Shown here: piece after piece, positions 10,988-20,668 of the stretch
Position numbering within the stretch: position 1 is the stretch's first letter
How the letters are laid out: each line of letters starts with the position of its first letter
NCBI GenBank assembly: GCA_023091735.1
Contig: JALKBU010000245.1
Coordinates: 1-56,212, forward strand
Reading direction: 5' to 3'
DNA length: 56,212 nucleotides
Origin: Trichomonas tenax
Lineage: Eukaryota; Parabasalia; Trichomonadida; Trichomonadidae
The notes under the pieces: generated by a model
Told to the model about the DNA's origin: nothing
What the model saw: only the letters and a program-made list of their open reading frames with translations
Database searches by the model: none
Translations under genes and position numbers: made by a program

Positions 10988-11044
10988 TACGACTCTCTGA
11001 GGTTTTTAAGACACAAGTCGACGCGTGAGCTTCAGAGAGTCGTA
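10988..11044. repeat. Hairpin 3 of the cluster, 13-bp perfect stem
   Basis: TACGACTCTCTGA at 10988-11000 is the exact reverse complement of TCAGAGAGTCGTA at 11032-11044. A few G-U compatible pairs extend the stem inward and leave a loop of about 20 bases. It could be a structured RNA, a foldback element end or chance; the clustering argues against chance. Confidence 0.6.
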
Positions 11045-11714
11045 AAAAGGACAAATCTATTTATCGATTCACATTACTCGCTTTAGTTGTCTGATAATAT
11101 GACAAACAAATAGCTTATGCACACAAGCTTATCATGTTATTAGATAAATAAAGTTATTGTCGATTTTTAATTCTCCGTTTATTGATACCATAATTTTATA
11201 AAGTTCATTTAAAGCTTGTTGTTCGAGCTCATGTACATATCAATAGTGTTGAACTATGTTATCAATGTCCAATTGTTATGAATTTCTTTCTGATTTTTCT
11301 TATTAACTGAGAATAAATATCCCAAAACTTTAATAATACCATGTTTCTATAGAAACGTTCAGCAAAATAAAAGTTTGATTATGGAGCTCGATATTGAGAT
11401 AATATATCACTTTCTGAGTGTCGAAAGTCTTTTCGTGTAGTTATTTGATCCTTTTTATAAATGAGTGGATTTATCATTTTGTGCGCATTTAATCGAATGC
11501 ATTTAATCAATGACATCCTGAATGTAATAATATGAATATTTTGAGTTGGTTAATAAGTGGATTTATCAGTTGCTGAACTCTGGAAATCATTTTGTTCATA
11601 TTCAATCGAATGCACTGAATTAATGGCATTGTGCATATAATAATATGAATAATTCATGTCATTGGTTGAATCCGGGAGATCTCTTTTATATTTTTTGCAT
11701 CGTTCTTCAACATC

Positions 11715-12478
11715 TTATGGTGTTTCGTCATAATAAAGACCTGTGGCATTCTCATCGAAATTCGGCGCCTCCGTTTCATGTGGAATTTCTTCGCTTTTTA
11801 TGATAAACTTACATTTGCCGGTCACATAGAATGCACAGAATGGCTCGCCGAGGTAGTAAGGCCAAAAATCATTGTAGTTATAAACTGAGCGCTTCGGTTC
11901 ATATTTTGTGAAATATCTTGAAAATTCTGGATTCTCAAATATTATGTGTCGGTTTGGATAATGTGACAAACGCTTGTCCAATTCTTTCAGAGCGGTGATG
12001 AAGAAGCTTCTGCTGTATGTGATCTCTTTCCAACCAAAATGTCACGAAATGTATTTTTTACCATATAGCTTACAGCGTTCTTCAATGCATCCACCCGCAT
12101 GACAACTACGTTCTATTGCTTCCATTGACAGTAAATATTCACGGCCTTCTGGTATTGTGAGTGTAAACACTGGTTCTTTCTCTGTTCCATAGAACTTTAG
12201 ATCACCAAATAAGAGAAATAGCCGTTTGTCATAAACTTTTTCTTCTTCTTGTTTTTCTTCTTCAAAATCATCATAGTATCCACAGTCGTTTTCAAAATCG
12301 GATTCATCACCGGTTTCTTCGGAAAATGAATCAGTTTTCCTCTGAGGATTCGAACGTAGAAAATGATTCTTTGTCTCTGGAAGAGTTTACCCCTCCTGCA
12401 AGGATGCATGAGATTGAATTAATTCCAAAATCGATATTGTCTTTGTTTAATTTTACTGTGAAATCTCCTTCTTGAAAA
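11715..12478 (-). pseudogene. Decayed gene of unknown family, one frameshift and one in-frame stop
   Basis: Reading the minus strand, three open stretches belong together. The first (from about 12468) ends FESSEEN at a stop. Shifting frame near 12330 gives an acidic Glu/Asp-rich stretch, then KEPVFTLTIPEGREYLLSME, then Cys-containing ERSCHAGGCIEERCK, running to a single TGA in the context ISxHFGWK near 12042. The same frame continues beyond that TGA for about 110 codons (YSRSFFITALKELDKRLS) to the natural end DENATGLYYDETP. One base change, CGA to TGA, would explain that stop. No family recognised. It could be two small genes, but the continuity of frame past the TGA favours a broken single gene. 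Confidence 0.55.
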
Positions 12479-12718
12479 ATGATTTTATTTTAGCAGTTTT
12501 TAAAAAATCAATCAAAAATGAAACAATGACAAAAATCAATATATTGTTGAATATTATTCACATTTACGTCATCAAAATAATGTTGCCATTTTAATTTTTT
12601 TCAGCAAAATTAGCAGTTTTTGGATATTCTACGGGCGCGACAGCACACGAAAAATATTGGAAAATTGCTATTATAGTATCATATCATTATTTTCACTTCT
12701 AAAACGATTAATTTTGAA

Positions 12719-12928
12719 TTGAAAATAATCGTATTTCGATGTGATTTAGATATGTTGTTGATTAATGGTGAATTCATTCTTTATGGTTATATTATACCAC
12801 TTCTACCTTTCGCAATTAATAGGGAAAACCTTCAAATTGTTCAATACCTGATTGAGAAAAGAGCCAATGTCAACATCAAAATGGTAGCCATTCATTTTGT
12901 TTTATTTTTCGATTTGACACAGATTTAA
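12719..12928 (+). pseudogene. Fragment of an ankyrin-repeat gene
   Basis: The frame contains INRENLQIVQYLIEKRANVN, a clear ankyrin-repeat helix pair (pattern A-x(2)-G/N-x(3)-I-V-x(2)-L-L-x(3)-A-N-V-N). There is no ATG at its start, only about one repeat, and it ends in unrelated AT-rich codons. Trichomonads carry very many ankyrin genes, so this is best read as a decayed copy. Confidence 0.5.
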
Positions 12929-13474
12929 TCAATTTGATTTATGTATCAGTATGATTTGTCATTCATTTTGATAAAAAGTTTAAAGGTTTGTTGTGTTTTT
13001 CATCATAACATAACATTTATCAATTTGTTTTGTTTTGCATTATGGCATAAGATTAATCGATTTAATTTGTTTTTCATAATGAAAGGAAGTTTATCAATTC
13101 AATTTGTTTGATATATGTGTAAGATTTGGCCAATGAAGCGGCACCTTATTTGACCTTAGTTATTTGATTAATAAAAGTATAATAAACATAATTCTCTATG
13201 CATCTATAGTTTAAATTTGTTGACAAATATGAAATCAAAGTGTGTTTTGCCGTGTTGTTGAGGTTTCTGTATCACTTTTCGGATAACTTTGAGGAAATAA
13301 TTAAAATGAATTAATTTTATGATACCCAGGATTCATATATTATAATTTTATAGATTTTTAATATGAGATTCCATCATCCTTTCAATCTTTGGAGAAAACT
13401 CTCAGAAAAAAGTTTCAATGTTAAATTACATTGCAATTATTTTGCACAGTTTAAAACTATAAGCAGCTTTTCTT

Positions 13475-14475
13475 ATGTTTGGTGCAAAATCGTGGTCTTT
13501 TTTCTATAATGATGGAAAGCCAGAAGTCATTGTTGAAGATGGTTCACAGGGAGTTGCTCAAAGTGCAAGTTCAAGTTTTTTAATAACTTTCTGCTTATTT
13601 GCTGGATTAACCGATCGCGCTGTGAATTTTGGATCAACAGAAAATGCTACTAAACTGCTTATAGAGGTTTCTGCTTTCTCTAGATGCTCATCTTCAAGTG
13701 ATGGAGGATCTTTATATTTTGGTTCTTTAGGACAGAATTCGCTAAATAGAGTTTGTAGTTATTGTTCTAAAACATCTGGCAGTGGACTTTTCTGTCTGAT
13801 CATTACAAATATAATAATTCTCACTTTTGATTATTCGATTTCTAATTCCGGAAATAACGAAGATGTTGGAATAAGAAATTTATATCTGGATGGGAGCTTA
13901 AATGCCTCGGCCGTAAATATCTCTTTTGCGAGAACTGCAGGAAGATGTATTTACGAGGTTACCATGATGAAAAAAGATTCAAGATTTTATTTTGCAACAT
14001 TTTGGAATAACTCTTATTCATATGAATCATATTCTATGACATATATGCATGGATGGTGGTACACTACATTCTACATAAGATATTGCAATTATTTAAATAA
14101 TTATAATGCTTCAACTGGAATTTTGATTGGTGCATATTCTTTGAAGTATTATATTGCCAATTGTAGCTTTATAGGAAATCAGTTTAAGTATAGGTTTGAT
14201 GTTGAAAATGCAGCTGCTCTTACTGTCGAATATTGCTATATTGAAGATCTACCAAATGATTTGAATTATGGTGATCTAATTATAACAACACTATATCGTC
14301 TTATTATTTTAACCTTCTACCTCATTATTCATCATATGACTGCGAAGCAGAGATTCCGATTTCCTTTAATCACCAAAAACCAATAACAAAGAATGCGATA
14401 TCTATTGATGAAGTTCCTCCACTTCACACCTTCATTATCTATGAGTTATTTATGTCATCAGTTTTTGAAATATAA
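13475..14475 (+). pseudogene. Frameshifted member of a trichomonad surface/beta-helix-like protein family
   Basis: The ATG-started frame (13475-14386) encodes Asn-, Ser- and Cys-rich sequence with motifs I associate with a large family of trichomonad predicted surface proteins: EVIVEDGSQGVAQSASSSF, then RCSSSSDGGSLYF, then RVCSYCSKTS, and a series of N-C/S-x-F/I strands as in a right-handed beta helix. Between about 14270 and 14320 the homology moves to the -1 frame, which reads SSYDCEAEIPISFNHQKPIT and on to a TAA at 14473-14475. The original frame ends instead in a scrambled tail (HHMTAKQRFRFP). There is no signal peptide or C-terminal membrane helix. Family memory is from general knowledge and not a search. 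Confidence 0.55.
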
Positions 14476-14764
14476 ATCTCATTAAGGGGCGACTAATACG
14501 AAAAGTGACAGCCTAAGATAACGATTTTAAAAATCATTATGAATGCAGAGCATTTAAAAATAATCCTTAACGGTAATAATATAGTAAAAATAATTTGGTA
14601 ATTATTTATTATGATTACAACTTTGTAGAGTGAACATAGTTGAAAATATAATGCAGTTTTTCAATACAATTTTGAATAGTTTACATCTCATATTAGTGGC
14701 CTCTTAATGAAACATTTGCAAATTAAGCAACAATAATTAAATATTAATTATAGAAAAATATCTC
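14476..14764. other. Spacer without visible features
   Basis: AT-rich DNA, stop codons in all frames, no repeats noticed. Confidence 0.5.
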
Positions 14765-15006
14765 CTAGAGCATGAAACACATTTCAAGTATGGAATAACG
14801 CCTAAAACTTTCACATTCTCTGATGTAATAATTGAAGATGTCAATGATGGTAATCGCATAAATATCAAAGAAAATGACCAAAGATGGCTGCATACAATGA
14901 TCGGCTTGGTTAATCAACATTATTTTCAACAAATATTAAAGAAAACATTATTTATGGTTGTGTTGATGCTTCAGTCTAAAATATTAATGCCAATGTTAAG
15001 AAATTA
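14765..15006 (+). pseudogene. Relic of an unidentified gene
   Basis: About 80 open codons without a start ATG encode protein-like sequence (KYGITPKTFTFSDVIIEDVN, then ENDQRWLHTMIGLVNQHYF). From about 14930 the +2 frame continues more plausibly (KENIIYGCVDAS, a stop, then NINANVKKLIAKFEKYDASL), so the relic has a frameshift and a stop. Family not recognised. Confidence 0.35.
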
Positions 15007-15170
15007 ATCGCGAAATTCGAAAAATATGATGCATCGCTTAAATTATTTGAATTGTGATGTTTTTTACCAATAGCCAAGATCGATGATTAAACGCTTTTGT
15101 TAGATACTACAACTGTACTGAGATGGTGATTATAAATCTTTGAAGAGAAAAAGAAGTTTAATGTTAACAG

Positions 15171-15551
15171 TTTATGAATGTCAAAAATGAAAAGAGATTG
15201 ATTAGGCAATGCGGACATTGCCGTTCTTAGAGATGTGGCCAATGATGCTGACGTCGTCGTCATCGTCGTGGAAGGAAACAAAGTCGTCTTGCACGTTGTC
15301 GCTGTTGATGACATCACCATAAAGTTCGACTTTGTTCAGAGCGATGCATGGAGGCTCACCGGGGCACGGCTCGTTCTGGATGATGCGGACGTACTGGCCA
15401 ATGTACTCTTTGTCAAGTTTGTACGTCTTCTCGTTGCATCGTCGCATATCGTCGTCACGATCGATCCTGTGAATTTCTGTCCATGTTTTGTTGTCATCTG
15501 AGATCTGCAGAGACCAGCTGTAAAGGCAGCAGTATGGGCAGTACGAGTAGT
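15171..15551 (-). repeat. Left arm of a 381-bp inverted repeat
   Basis: By eye this arm is identical, on the opposite strand, to 16194-16574; paired coordinates sum to 31745. It covers the C-terminal half of the F5/8C gene plus about 31 bp of 3' flank. Outside the arms identity falls at once: beyond 15171 the flanks differ, and inside 15551 the two genes diverge. Confidence 0.85.
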
Positions 15552-15864
15552 CGTCATCGCAGCAGCATCCTGTGTAACAACATCCGCAGCGAATGAAATA
15601 GCTGTTGATTTTCATTCTTTTATTCTTAAGTGAGAAAGAGATCCATGTGTGCACGTCATAGCTTCTCCCACAATTTGAGCACCAGTCGTAACGTTTATCC
15701 CATGGATAGACCGCATATTCAGGTTTTGTCATTTGCAAAGAGCCATTTATGTCCTGTTTTGAAGATCCACTCACATCTATCATCACAATTTTGTCGTGGT
15801 AATGCTTTGCAAATAGTCCTTCAGCTGTTTTCGCGAAAACAATCGAAAGTTGAATGAATAACAT
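15202..15864 (-). CDS. Secreted F5/8 type C (discoidin-like) protein, copy A
   Basis: 220 residues. The ATG at 15864 gives a signal-peptide-like start, MLFIQLSIVFA followed by KT. The body has the hallmarks of an F5/8C carbohydrate/lipid-binding jelly roll: PWDKRYDWCSNCGRSYDVHT, WISFSLKNKRMKI, then WSLQISDDNKTWTEIHRI (the W-x-L-E/Q-x-S-N/D-D-x(2)-W motif), YIGQYVRIIQNEPCPGEP and ALNKVELYGDV. A very Cys-rich loop (RCGCCYTGCCCDDDYSYCPY) is inserted before the WSLQ strand, which is unusual. The C terminus carries an acidic HDDDDDV run. The TCACTTTTCATA just before the ATG supplies an initiator. It is divergent to copy B, with 16 bp between the two start codons. Confidence 0.85.
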   Translation of the reverse strand: MLFIQLSIVFAKTAEGLFAKHYHDKIVMIDVSGSSKQDINGSLQMTKPEYAVYPWDKRYDWCSNCGRSYDVHTWISFSLKNKRMKINSYFIRCGCCYTGCCCDDDYSYCPYCCLYSWSLQISDDNKTWTEIHRIDRDDDMRRCNEKTYKLDKEYIGQYVRIIQNEPCPGEPPCIALNKVELYGDVINSDNVQDDFVSFHDDDDDVSIIGHISKNGNVRIA

Positions 15865-15880
15865 TATGAAAAGTGACAAA
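15865..15880. promoter_or_regulatory. 16-bp space between two divergent start codons, with initiator
   Basis: The 16 bases TATGAAAAGTGACAAA are all that separates the ATG of copy A (15864, minus) from the ATG of copy B (15881, plus). On the minus strand it reads TTTGTCACTTTTCATA, with two TCAYW initiators (TCACT, TCATA). On the plus strand I see no TCAYW motif. Whatever promoter copy B uses must lie inside copy A's coding region or be absent. Confidence 0.6.
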
Positions 15881-16543
15881 ATGATTTTTACATTTTTCTC
15901 TTTATCTCGTTGTGGATATGAGAAAGGAATCTTTGCACAGCATTATCACGACAAGATAGTGATGATTGACGTGAGCGGATCATCAAAACAGGGCATTAAC
16001 GGATCAATGCAAATGACGAAACCCGAATATGTTATTTATCCATGGGATAAACGATACGACTGGTGTTCTAATTGCGGGAGAAGCTATGATGTGCATCCTT
16101 GGATCTCGTTCTCACTCCAAAATAAGAAGATTAGATTAAATGGATATTTCGTGAGATGTGGCTGCTGCTATGACGAGTGCTGCTGCGATGATAACTACTC
16201 GTACTGCCCATACTGCTGCCTTTACAGCTGGTCTCTGCAGATCTCAGATGACAACAAAACATGGACAGAAATTCACAGGATCGATCGTGACGACGATATG
16301 CGACGATGCAACGAGAAGACGTACAAACTTGACAAAGAGTACATTGGCCAGTACGTCCGCATCATCCAGAACGAGCCGTGCCCCGGTGAGCCTCCATGCA
16401 TCGCTCTGAACAAAGTCGAACTTTATGGTGATGTCATCAACAGCGACAACGTGCAAGACGACTTTGTTTCCTTCCACGACGATGACGACGACGTCAGCAT
16501 CATTGGCCACATCTCTAAGAACGGCAATGTCCGCATTGCCTAA
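15881..16543 (+). CDS. F5/8 type C (discoidin-like) protein, copy B
   Basis: 220 residues, aligning without gaps to copy A from first to last codon; the two ATGs are mirror images about position 15872.5. The C-terminal ~115 residues are identical to copy A, while the N-terminal half differs at many positions (for example NKKIRLNGYFVRCGCCYDEC against NKRMKINSYFIRCGCCYTGC). The first residues, MIFTFFSLSRCGYEKG, form a poorer signal peptide than copy A's. An upstream in-frame ATG at 15854 would add nine charged residues. No initiator is seen upstream. It may be a weakly expressed or non-secreted duplicate of copy A. Confidence 0.75.
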   Translation: MIFTFFSLSRCGYEKGIFAQHYHDKIVMIDVSGSSKQGINGSMQMTKPEYVIYPWDKRYDWCSNCGRSYDVHPWISFSLQNKKIRLNGYFVRCGCCYDECCCDDNYSYCPYCCLYSWSLQISDDNKTWTEIHRIDRDDDMRRCNEKTYKLDKEYIGQYVRIIQNEPCPGEPPCIALNKVELYGDVINSDNVQDDFVSFHDDDDDVSIIGHISKNGNVRIA

Positions 16544-16574
16544 TCAATCTCTTTTCATTTTTGACATTCATAAA
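16194..16574 (+). repeat. Right arm of the 381-bp inverted repeat
   Basis: Reverse complement of 15171-15551. Apparent identity includes synonymous codon positions and 31 bp after the stop codon, ending at GACATTCATAAA. The sharp boundary at 16194 inside the coding region indicates gene conversion or a recent exchange limited to the arms. Confidence 0.85.
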
Positions 16575-17494
16575 TTGTATTTTTTAGTAAATACACCCAG
16601 TTTTACCACAGATTGTTCTAAAGTTCATTTGACAAATTTAAATTTAATTAATTACAACTTGCATTTAATTGTGTGTACAGTATTAAATCAAAGCAAGAAA
16701 AAGAAGAGTAGTCGCAAAAAATAAGTTGTACACGGCAATGGTTTCACAAGAAACCCAATATTTCGATATATGTCGGTCACAGCACACTAAAAATTAAGAA
16801 ATTTCATGTATGATCCGAAGCAGAGTAAAAAATATGAAATCTTAGTAAAAATGATATTTTGTAAACGAGCATGACACTTTTTACTAATTTTGTGTACTTT
16901 TGAGATGTTTACAAAAGTAAACTTATCAATTACTTTTTTTTCACATCAATTGATCTCACCAAAATAACATAATCAATAGATTTTAATATTGATGTAGATT
17001 CCAAATACGTTGAAATAATGAGTTATCCAAAATTGAAAACAAATTCCTGAAATTGTATCAAATGATCAAATTTTGCATTCGTATCGCTAGATATATCTGA
17101 ATTCATCTTAAAATCAATGTTTGAACATGAGCTAAAGGATTTGTTTGATTTTGATTTTAATTAAAAAATAAACTCTATATAATATACGCAATAAAAATTT
17201 GATCTCAAATTATTATAATAAAGTTTGACTCAAAAAAAGGATTCATCGGCAAATAATTAAACAATAAAAAGACAATGATACATAGATTAGATTTTTGGTG
17301 TCTCGGCTGTTTAATGCCGATTTACAAAATGGCTGCGATATTTAAAATAAATTGAAAGTTTTATCAAAATAAGCGATTATTCGAATAGCATATCATGTAT
17401 ACCCTTATTTCAGAACTCACGATGGATTTCGCTTCGAGAAGCTTTTTGAAAGCCAAAAATTTAAAATTCCAAAGCAAACAAATCCTGATATGTA
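16575..17494. other. Spacer without a gene
   Basis: AT-rich, no coding frame. It contains TTTGAGATGTTTACAAA near 16904, which also occurs near 18105 inside the inverted-repeat element. Confidence 0.45.
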
Positions 17495-17890
17495 GGGTAT
17501 AATAAAGAGTCATGAAAAGTGACATGTTTACATGGCAGTTATAAATATGTTTTGACATGTAAAGTCTGCCATTTTAACAAAGGGTGTTCTATTAAGCTTG
17601 ATAGACACTCTAACAAACTCAATAGACGCTTTAACAAGCTTGATAGATTCTCTAATAAGCTTGCTAGATGCTTTAGCAAGCTTGAAATGATCTATAACAA
17701 GCTGGAAAGACTCTCTAATAAGATTTGCAGATGCTATAACAAGTTTAATTGAACTTATAAATAATTAGCAAATGTATAGACCGACAGGTTGGTCCCCTCT
17801 CTACTTTATAAATAAACCAATTTTACATGTCAAAATGAAATACATTTGCCATGTAAACGATTTACTTTTTTGTGACTCTTTATTATACCC
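17495..17890. mobile_element. 396-bp element with ~70-bp terminal inverted repeats (MITE-like)
   Basis: The left end GGGTATAATAAAGAGTCA (17495-17512) is the exact reverse complement of 17873-17890. The inverted similarity continues inward for about 70 bp with two single-base gaps, including a shared GTTTACATGGCA block and a shared TTTTGACATGTAAA block. Between the arms lies a 21-bp tandem repeat. No transposase is encoded, so this fits a non-autonomous miniature element. I could not define a target-site duplication. Confidence 0.7.
17590..17755 (+). repeat. Degenerate 21-bp tandem repeat inside the element
   Basis: About seven or eight units close to AACAAGCTTGATAGATGCTCT. Read in frame they give the heptad series NKLDRFS, NKLARCF, SKLEMIY and NKLERLS. 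The reading frame is probably incidental to the 21-bp period. Confidence 0.7.
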
Positions 17891-18065
17891 AACAATATTT
17901 GTTTTTTTTTTTTCATATCCATGTTTATGCTAAATTTTCAAGAATTTTGGTGATTTAAAAATATCGACCCTTTATATGAAAGGCGTAGCACTCTCATAAT
18001 ACAGCATTTGTTTTCCATTCTGAGGATGTAAATCATATATTTGAAATATTCGACAAAGTGTACCA

Positions 18066-19307
18066 TTTTAAACTGATGTGCGAAAAATGATACTAACTCA
18101 ATTTTTTGAGATGTTTACAAATCCAAATGGAGAGTTTTGATTCTTGCACCAAAATTGTGTAAAACGAGTCTTTGATACTTTCAGCTATAAATGGGTATCA
18201 ATATTCAATACACTACTTCATTACCACTGATATTATTCTGAATATTTTCCATATTGTATTTACATTATACGAAATTCGACTTCAAATCTCAAGCTCTAAG
18301 ACTTTCCAATGATGCAAATTAAAAATTCGGGCGAACATTTTGAAATTGTAGGTTATTAAAAAATTCTTCATCAAAAAAACGTTAAAATTGCTTGAATGCC
18401 ATCTCCATATACTTTCTACAGTTTTGTTAATATCTTCTCAAAGAATTGCTGTTCAATTTAAAACTTTCAAAATCTGAATATTGAAATCAACTATTTATTT
18501 CATGTTACTGCTTAGGATTCATTTATAGTTTATACAGCTAGAGTGCAAAGGATGAATTATTCATTTTGTTTACTTTTGATGATATTCCAAAAAATACGTA
18601 ATGATTTGTAGCCTAAAGAGAGCATCCTCACTAATTTTCTACATTACTTATCTCATTAATGATGATTCCAATATCTTAATCTTGATATTTCAAGTAAACA
18701 TATTAAAAATCCATTGCGAACCCATTGAATTTTCATCAAACCAATGAAAAATCGCTATGAACTTGTAACATGTAACTATTTTACTTTGCCTTAATATGTT
18801 CTAGAAGCTCTTAAAACCGTATCGAAAACATTTCTTGAAAGACTTTCTTCATATGATGAATTGAATTTGAGTATTGATCACTTGTATCCCAGGAGAATAG
18901 AATTTTAGTAGTAGCACTCTTCCCAGAATATTCACTATATGATTGATATGTAATTTGACTTCATACCTACCGAAGTCTTATTGTTTTACATATCATTTGT
19001 TGCTATTATTGTTTTTGTTTTGTTTTACAAAAGAATTATTGTTTAATGGCCTAGTTTAGAGGATATCAGATCTGATATTCTCTGAATTTTAGATATTTTT
19101 CATTCTTTCATGTACAGAGATATGGACCATAGTTTTATGTTGGTCGCCAACCTTGTTCGCGATTTTTCCTTCCAACACACGAGCCTAAAAATTCAAATGT
19201 GCGAAAAATGATACTGGATGACCAAATAATTTCTAAACATCTCACTTAATTTTTCAATGAGTTCTCTCAATTTCCGATAGTATCATTTTTCGCACATCAG
19301 TTTAAAA
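18066..19307. repeat. 1.24-kb segment bounded by a perfect 30-nt inverted repeat
   Basis: Positions 18066-18095 (containing CTGATGTGCGAAAAATGATA) and 19278-19307 are exact reverse complements. Weaker inverted similarity (GAGATGTTTA-C/G-AAAT) follows inside each end. A third, direct copy of ATGTGCGAAAAATGATACT lies at 19197-19215. The interior is AT-rich with no gene. It could be a non-autonomous element, or two paralogous promoter fragments in opposite orientation; the right end sits just upstream of the gene at 19334. Confidence 0.6.
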
Positions 19308-19333
19308 AAGTAGCTTTTTGTAAACTTTTCAAA

Positions 19334-20548
19334 ATGTGTTACTTTTGTCAAGAATTTATTTACATGACGAAGAAAGTCTGGTACGCGCCGAATCGTATGG
19401 AGGCCTACGATCAGAAAGAAATCGACGCTGTCGTCACCGCTTTGAACAATGGCTGGCTTTCTCCAGGTCCAAGGACTGAAGAGTTCGAAAACAAACTCAG
19501 CCAAATTTTCGGAAAGAAATACGGTCTTTTCGTTAACAGTGGATCATCCGCAAATATGCTCGCTGTTATTTGTGCTGGAGTAGGTCCTGGCATTGAAGTT
19601 ATTACGCCTGCGTGCACATTTTCAACAACTGTTGCTCCTTTAGTTCAAAACGGCGCTACAGTTAAGTTCTGCGATGTTGCCCCACAGTGCTACGTTCCAA
19701 CTGTCCAGCAGATCATGGCCGAAGTCACAGCGAACACAAAAGTTATTATGATACCGAACCTCCTCGGTAACAAGATCGATTGGGCTGTTTTAAAGGCTGA
19801 GCTCGTCAAGAAGGGCCGCAATGATATAATCCTCATCGAGGACTCCTGCGACACAATTACACATACACCTGAAACTGATATCGCTACATGCTCCTTCTAT
19901 TCTTCACATATCATCACAGCCGGTGGCACTGGTGGTATTGTCATGTTCAATGATAAGGAACAGTACAACAGAGCCCTCCGTATTCGTGATTGGGGCCGCG
20001 CTGGCAACAACGACGAATCCGTCGCCGAGAGATTCAACCATGGCCTCCTTGGTGACGTCCAGTATGACTGGAAGTTCCTTTATGTCGAATTTGGATATAA
20101 CTTCAAGGCTTGCGAGATGAACGCCGCTTTCGGTTTAGCACAGCTCGAAAAGCTCCCAAGATTCGAGAAGATCCGCCACGACCTTTTCAACAGATATATG
20201 CACAATCTTCAGAAAGACGAGTACGCTTCCAAGTACTACAAGTTCCCAATCGTCAAACCAGAAATCCTCCTTCTAGCCCTCCCACTCGAGTGCCCACACA
20301 GAATGGAGCTTCTCACATACCTCGAGAACAACCAAATCCAGACAAGAGTTACAATGGCTGGCAACATTCTCCGCCACCCAGCCTACATAAATCAGTTCCC
20401 AGAGGAGGCCAAGAAGTCATTCCCAGAGGCCGACACCGTTATGAAGAATGGTTTCCTCATTGGCTGCCATCACGGATTGACAGAGGCTGATGTCGACCGT
20501 GTTTGCAAGGTCTTGAGTGACTTCGCTAAGGAACACCTCGGAAAGTAA
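19334..20548 (+). CDS. DegT/DnrJ/EryC1 family PMP-dependent sugar 3-dehydrase (ColD/RfbH-like)
   Basis: 404 residues from the ATG at 19334, which follows ACTTTTCAAA as at 9123; a second ATG at 19364 (MTKKVWYAPN) is also credible and matches the usual family start. Fold type I features are clear: GWLSPGPRTEEFE, the cofactor phosphate region NSGSSANMLA, and IEDSCDTITHT with the Asp that binds the cofactor nitrogen. In aminotransferases of this family a Lys follows SF(H/Y)xx; here the motif is SFYSSHIITAGGTGG, so the Lys is replaced by His192. That replacement marks the ColD and RfbH (E1) 3-dehydrases, which remove the C3 hydroxyl of nucleotide 4-keto-6-deoxyhexoses. Bacterial origin by lateral transfer is likely. 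The exact sugar substrate cannot be told. Confidence 0.8.
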   Translation: MCYFCQEFIYMTKKVWYAPNRMEAYDQKEIDAVVTALNNGWLSPGPRTEEFENKLSQIFGKKYGLFVNSGSSANMLAVICAGVGPGIEVITPACTFSTTVAPLVQNGATVKFCDVAPQCYVPTVQQIMAEVTANTKVIMIPNLLGNKIDWAVLKAELVKKGRNDIILIEDSCDTITHTPETDIATCSFYSSHIITAGGTGGIVMFNDKEQYNRALRIRDWGRAGNNDESVAERFNHGLLGDVQYDWKFLYVEFGYNFKACEMNAAFGLAQLEKLPRFEKIRHDLFNRYMHNLQKDEYASKYYKFPIVKPEILLLALPLECPHRMELLTYLENNQIQTRVTMAGNILRHPAYINQFPEEAKKSFPEADTVMKNGFLIGCHHGLTEADVDRVCKVLSDFAKEHLGK

Positions 20549-20668
20549 CAAAATATATATTGTTATGAATATGAATTCAATGAATAAATAAAATACAAAA
20601 ACAAAACACATTTCTCCGGAATTTAAAATACATGCGTTTAAACAAAATATATACTAACAAACAAAAAA

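Larger units (their letters stand above)
9226..11714. other. Gene-poor spacer, 2.5 kb
   Basis: AT-rich DNA with no reading frame that I would call a gene. It contains three consecutive hairpins at 10744-11044, listed separately, and an imperfect direct repeat (about 11465-11537 and 11557-11651) sharing GTGGATTTATCA, TCGAATGCA and TAATATGAATA. A minus-strand frame near 10448-10860 is interrupted and may be the relic of a gene. Confidence 0.5.
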
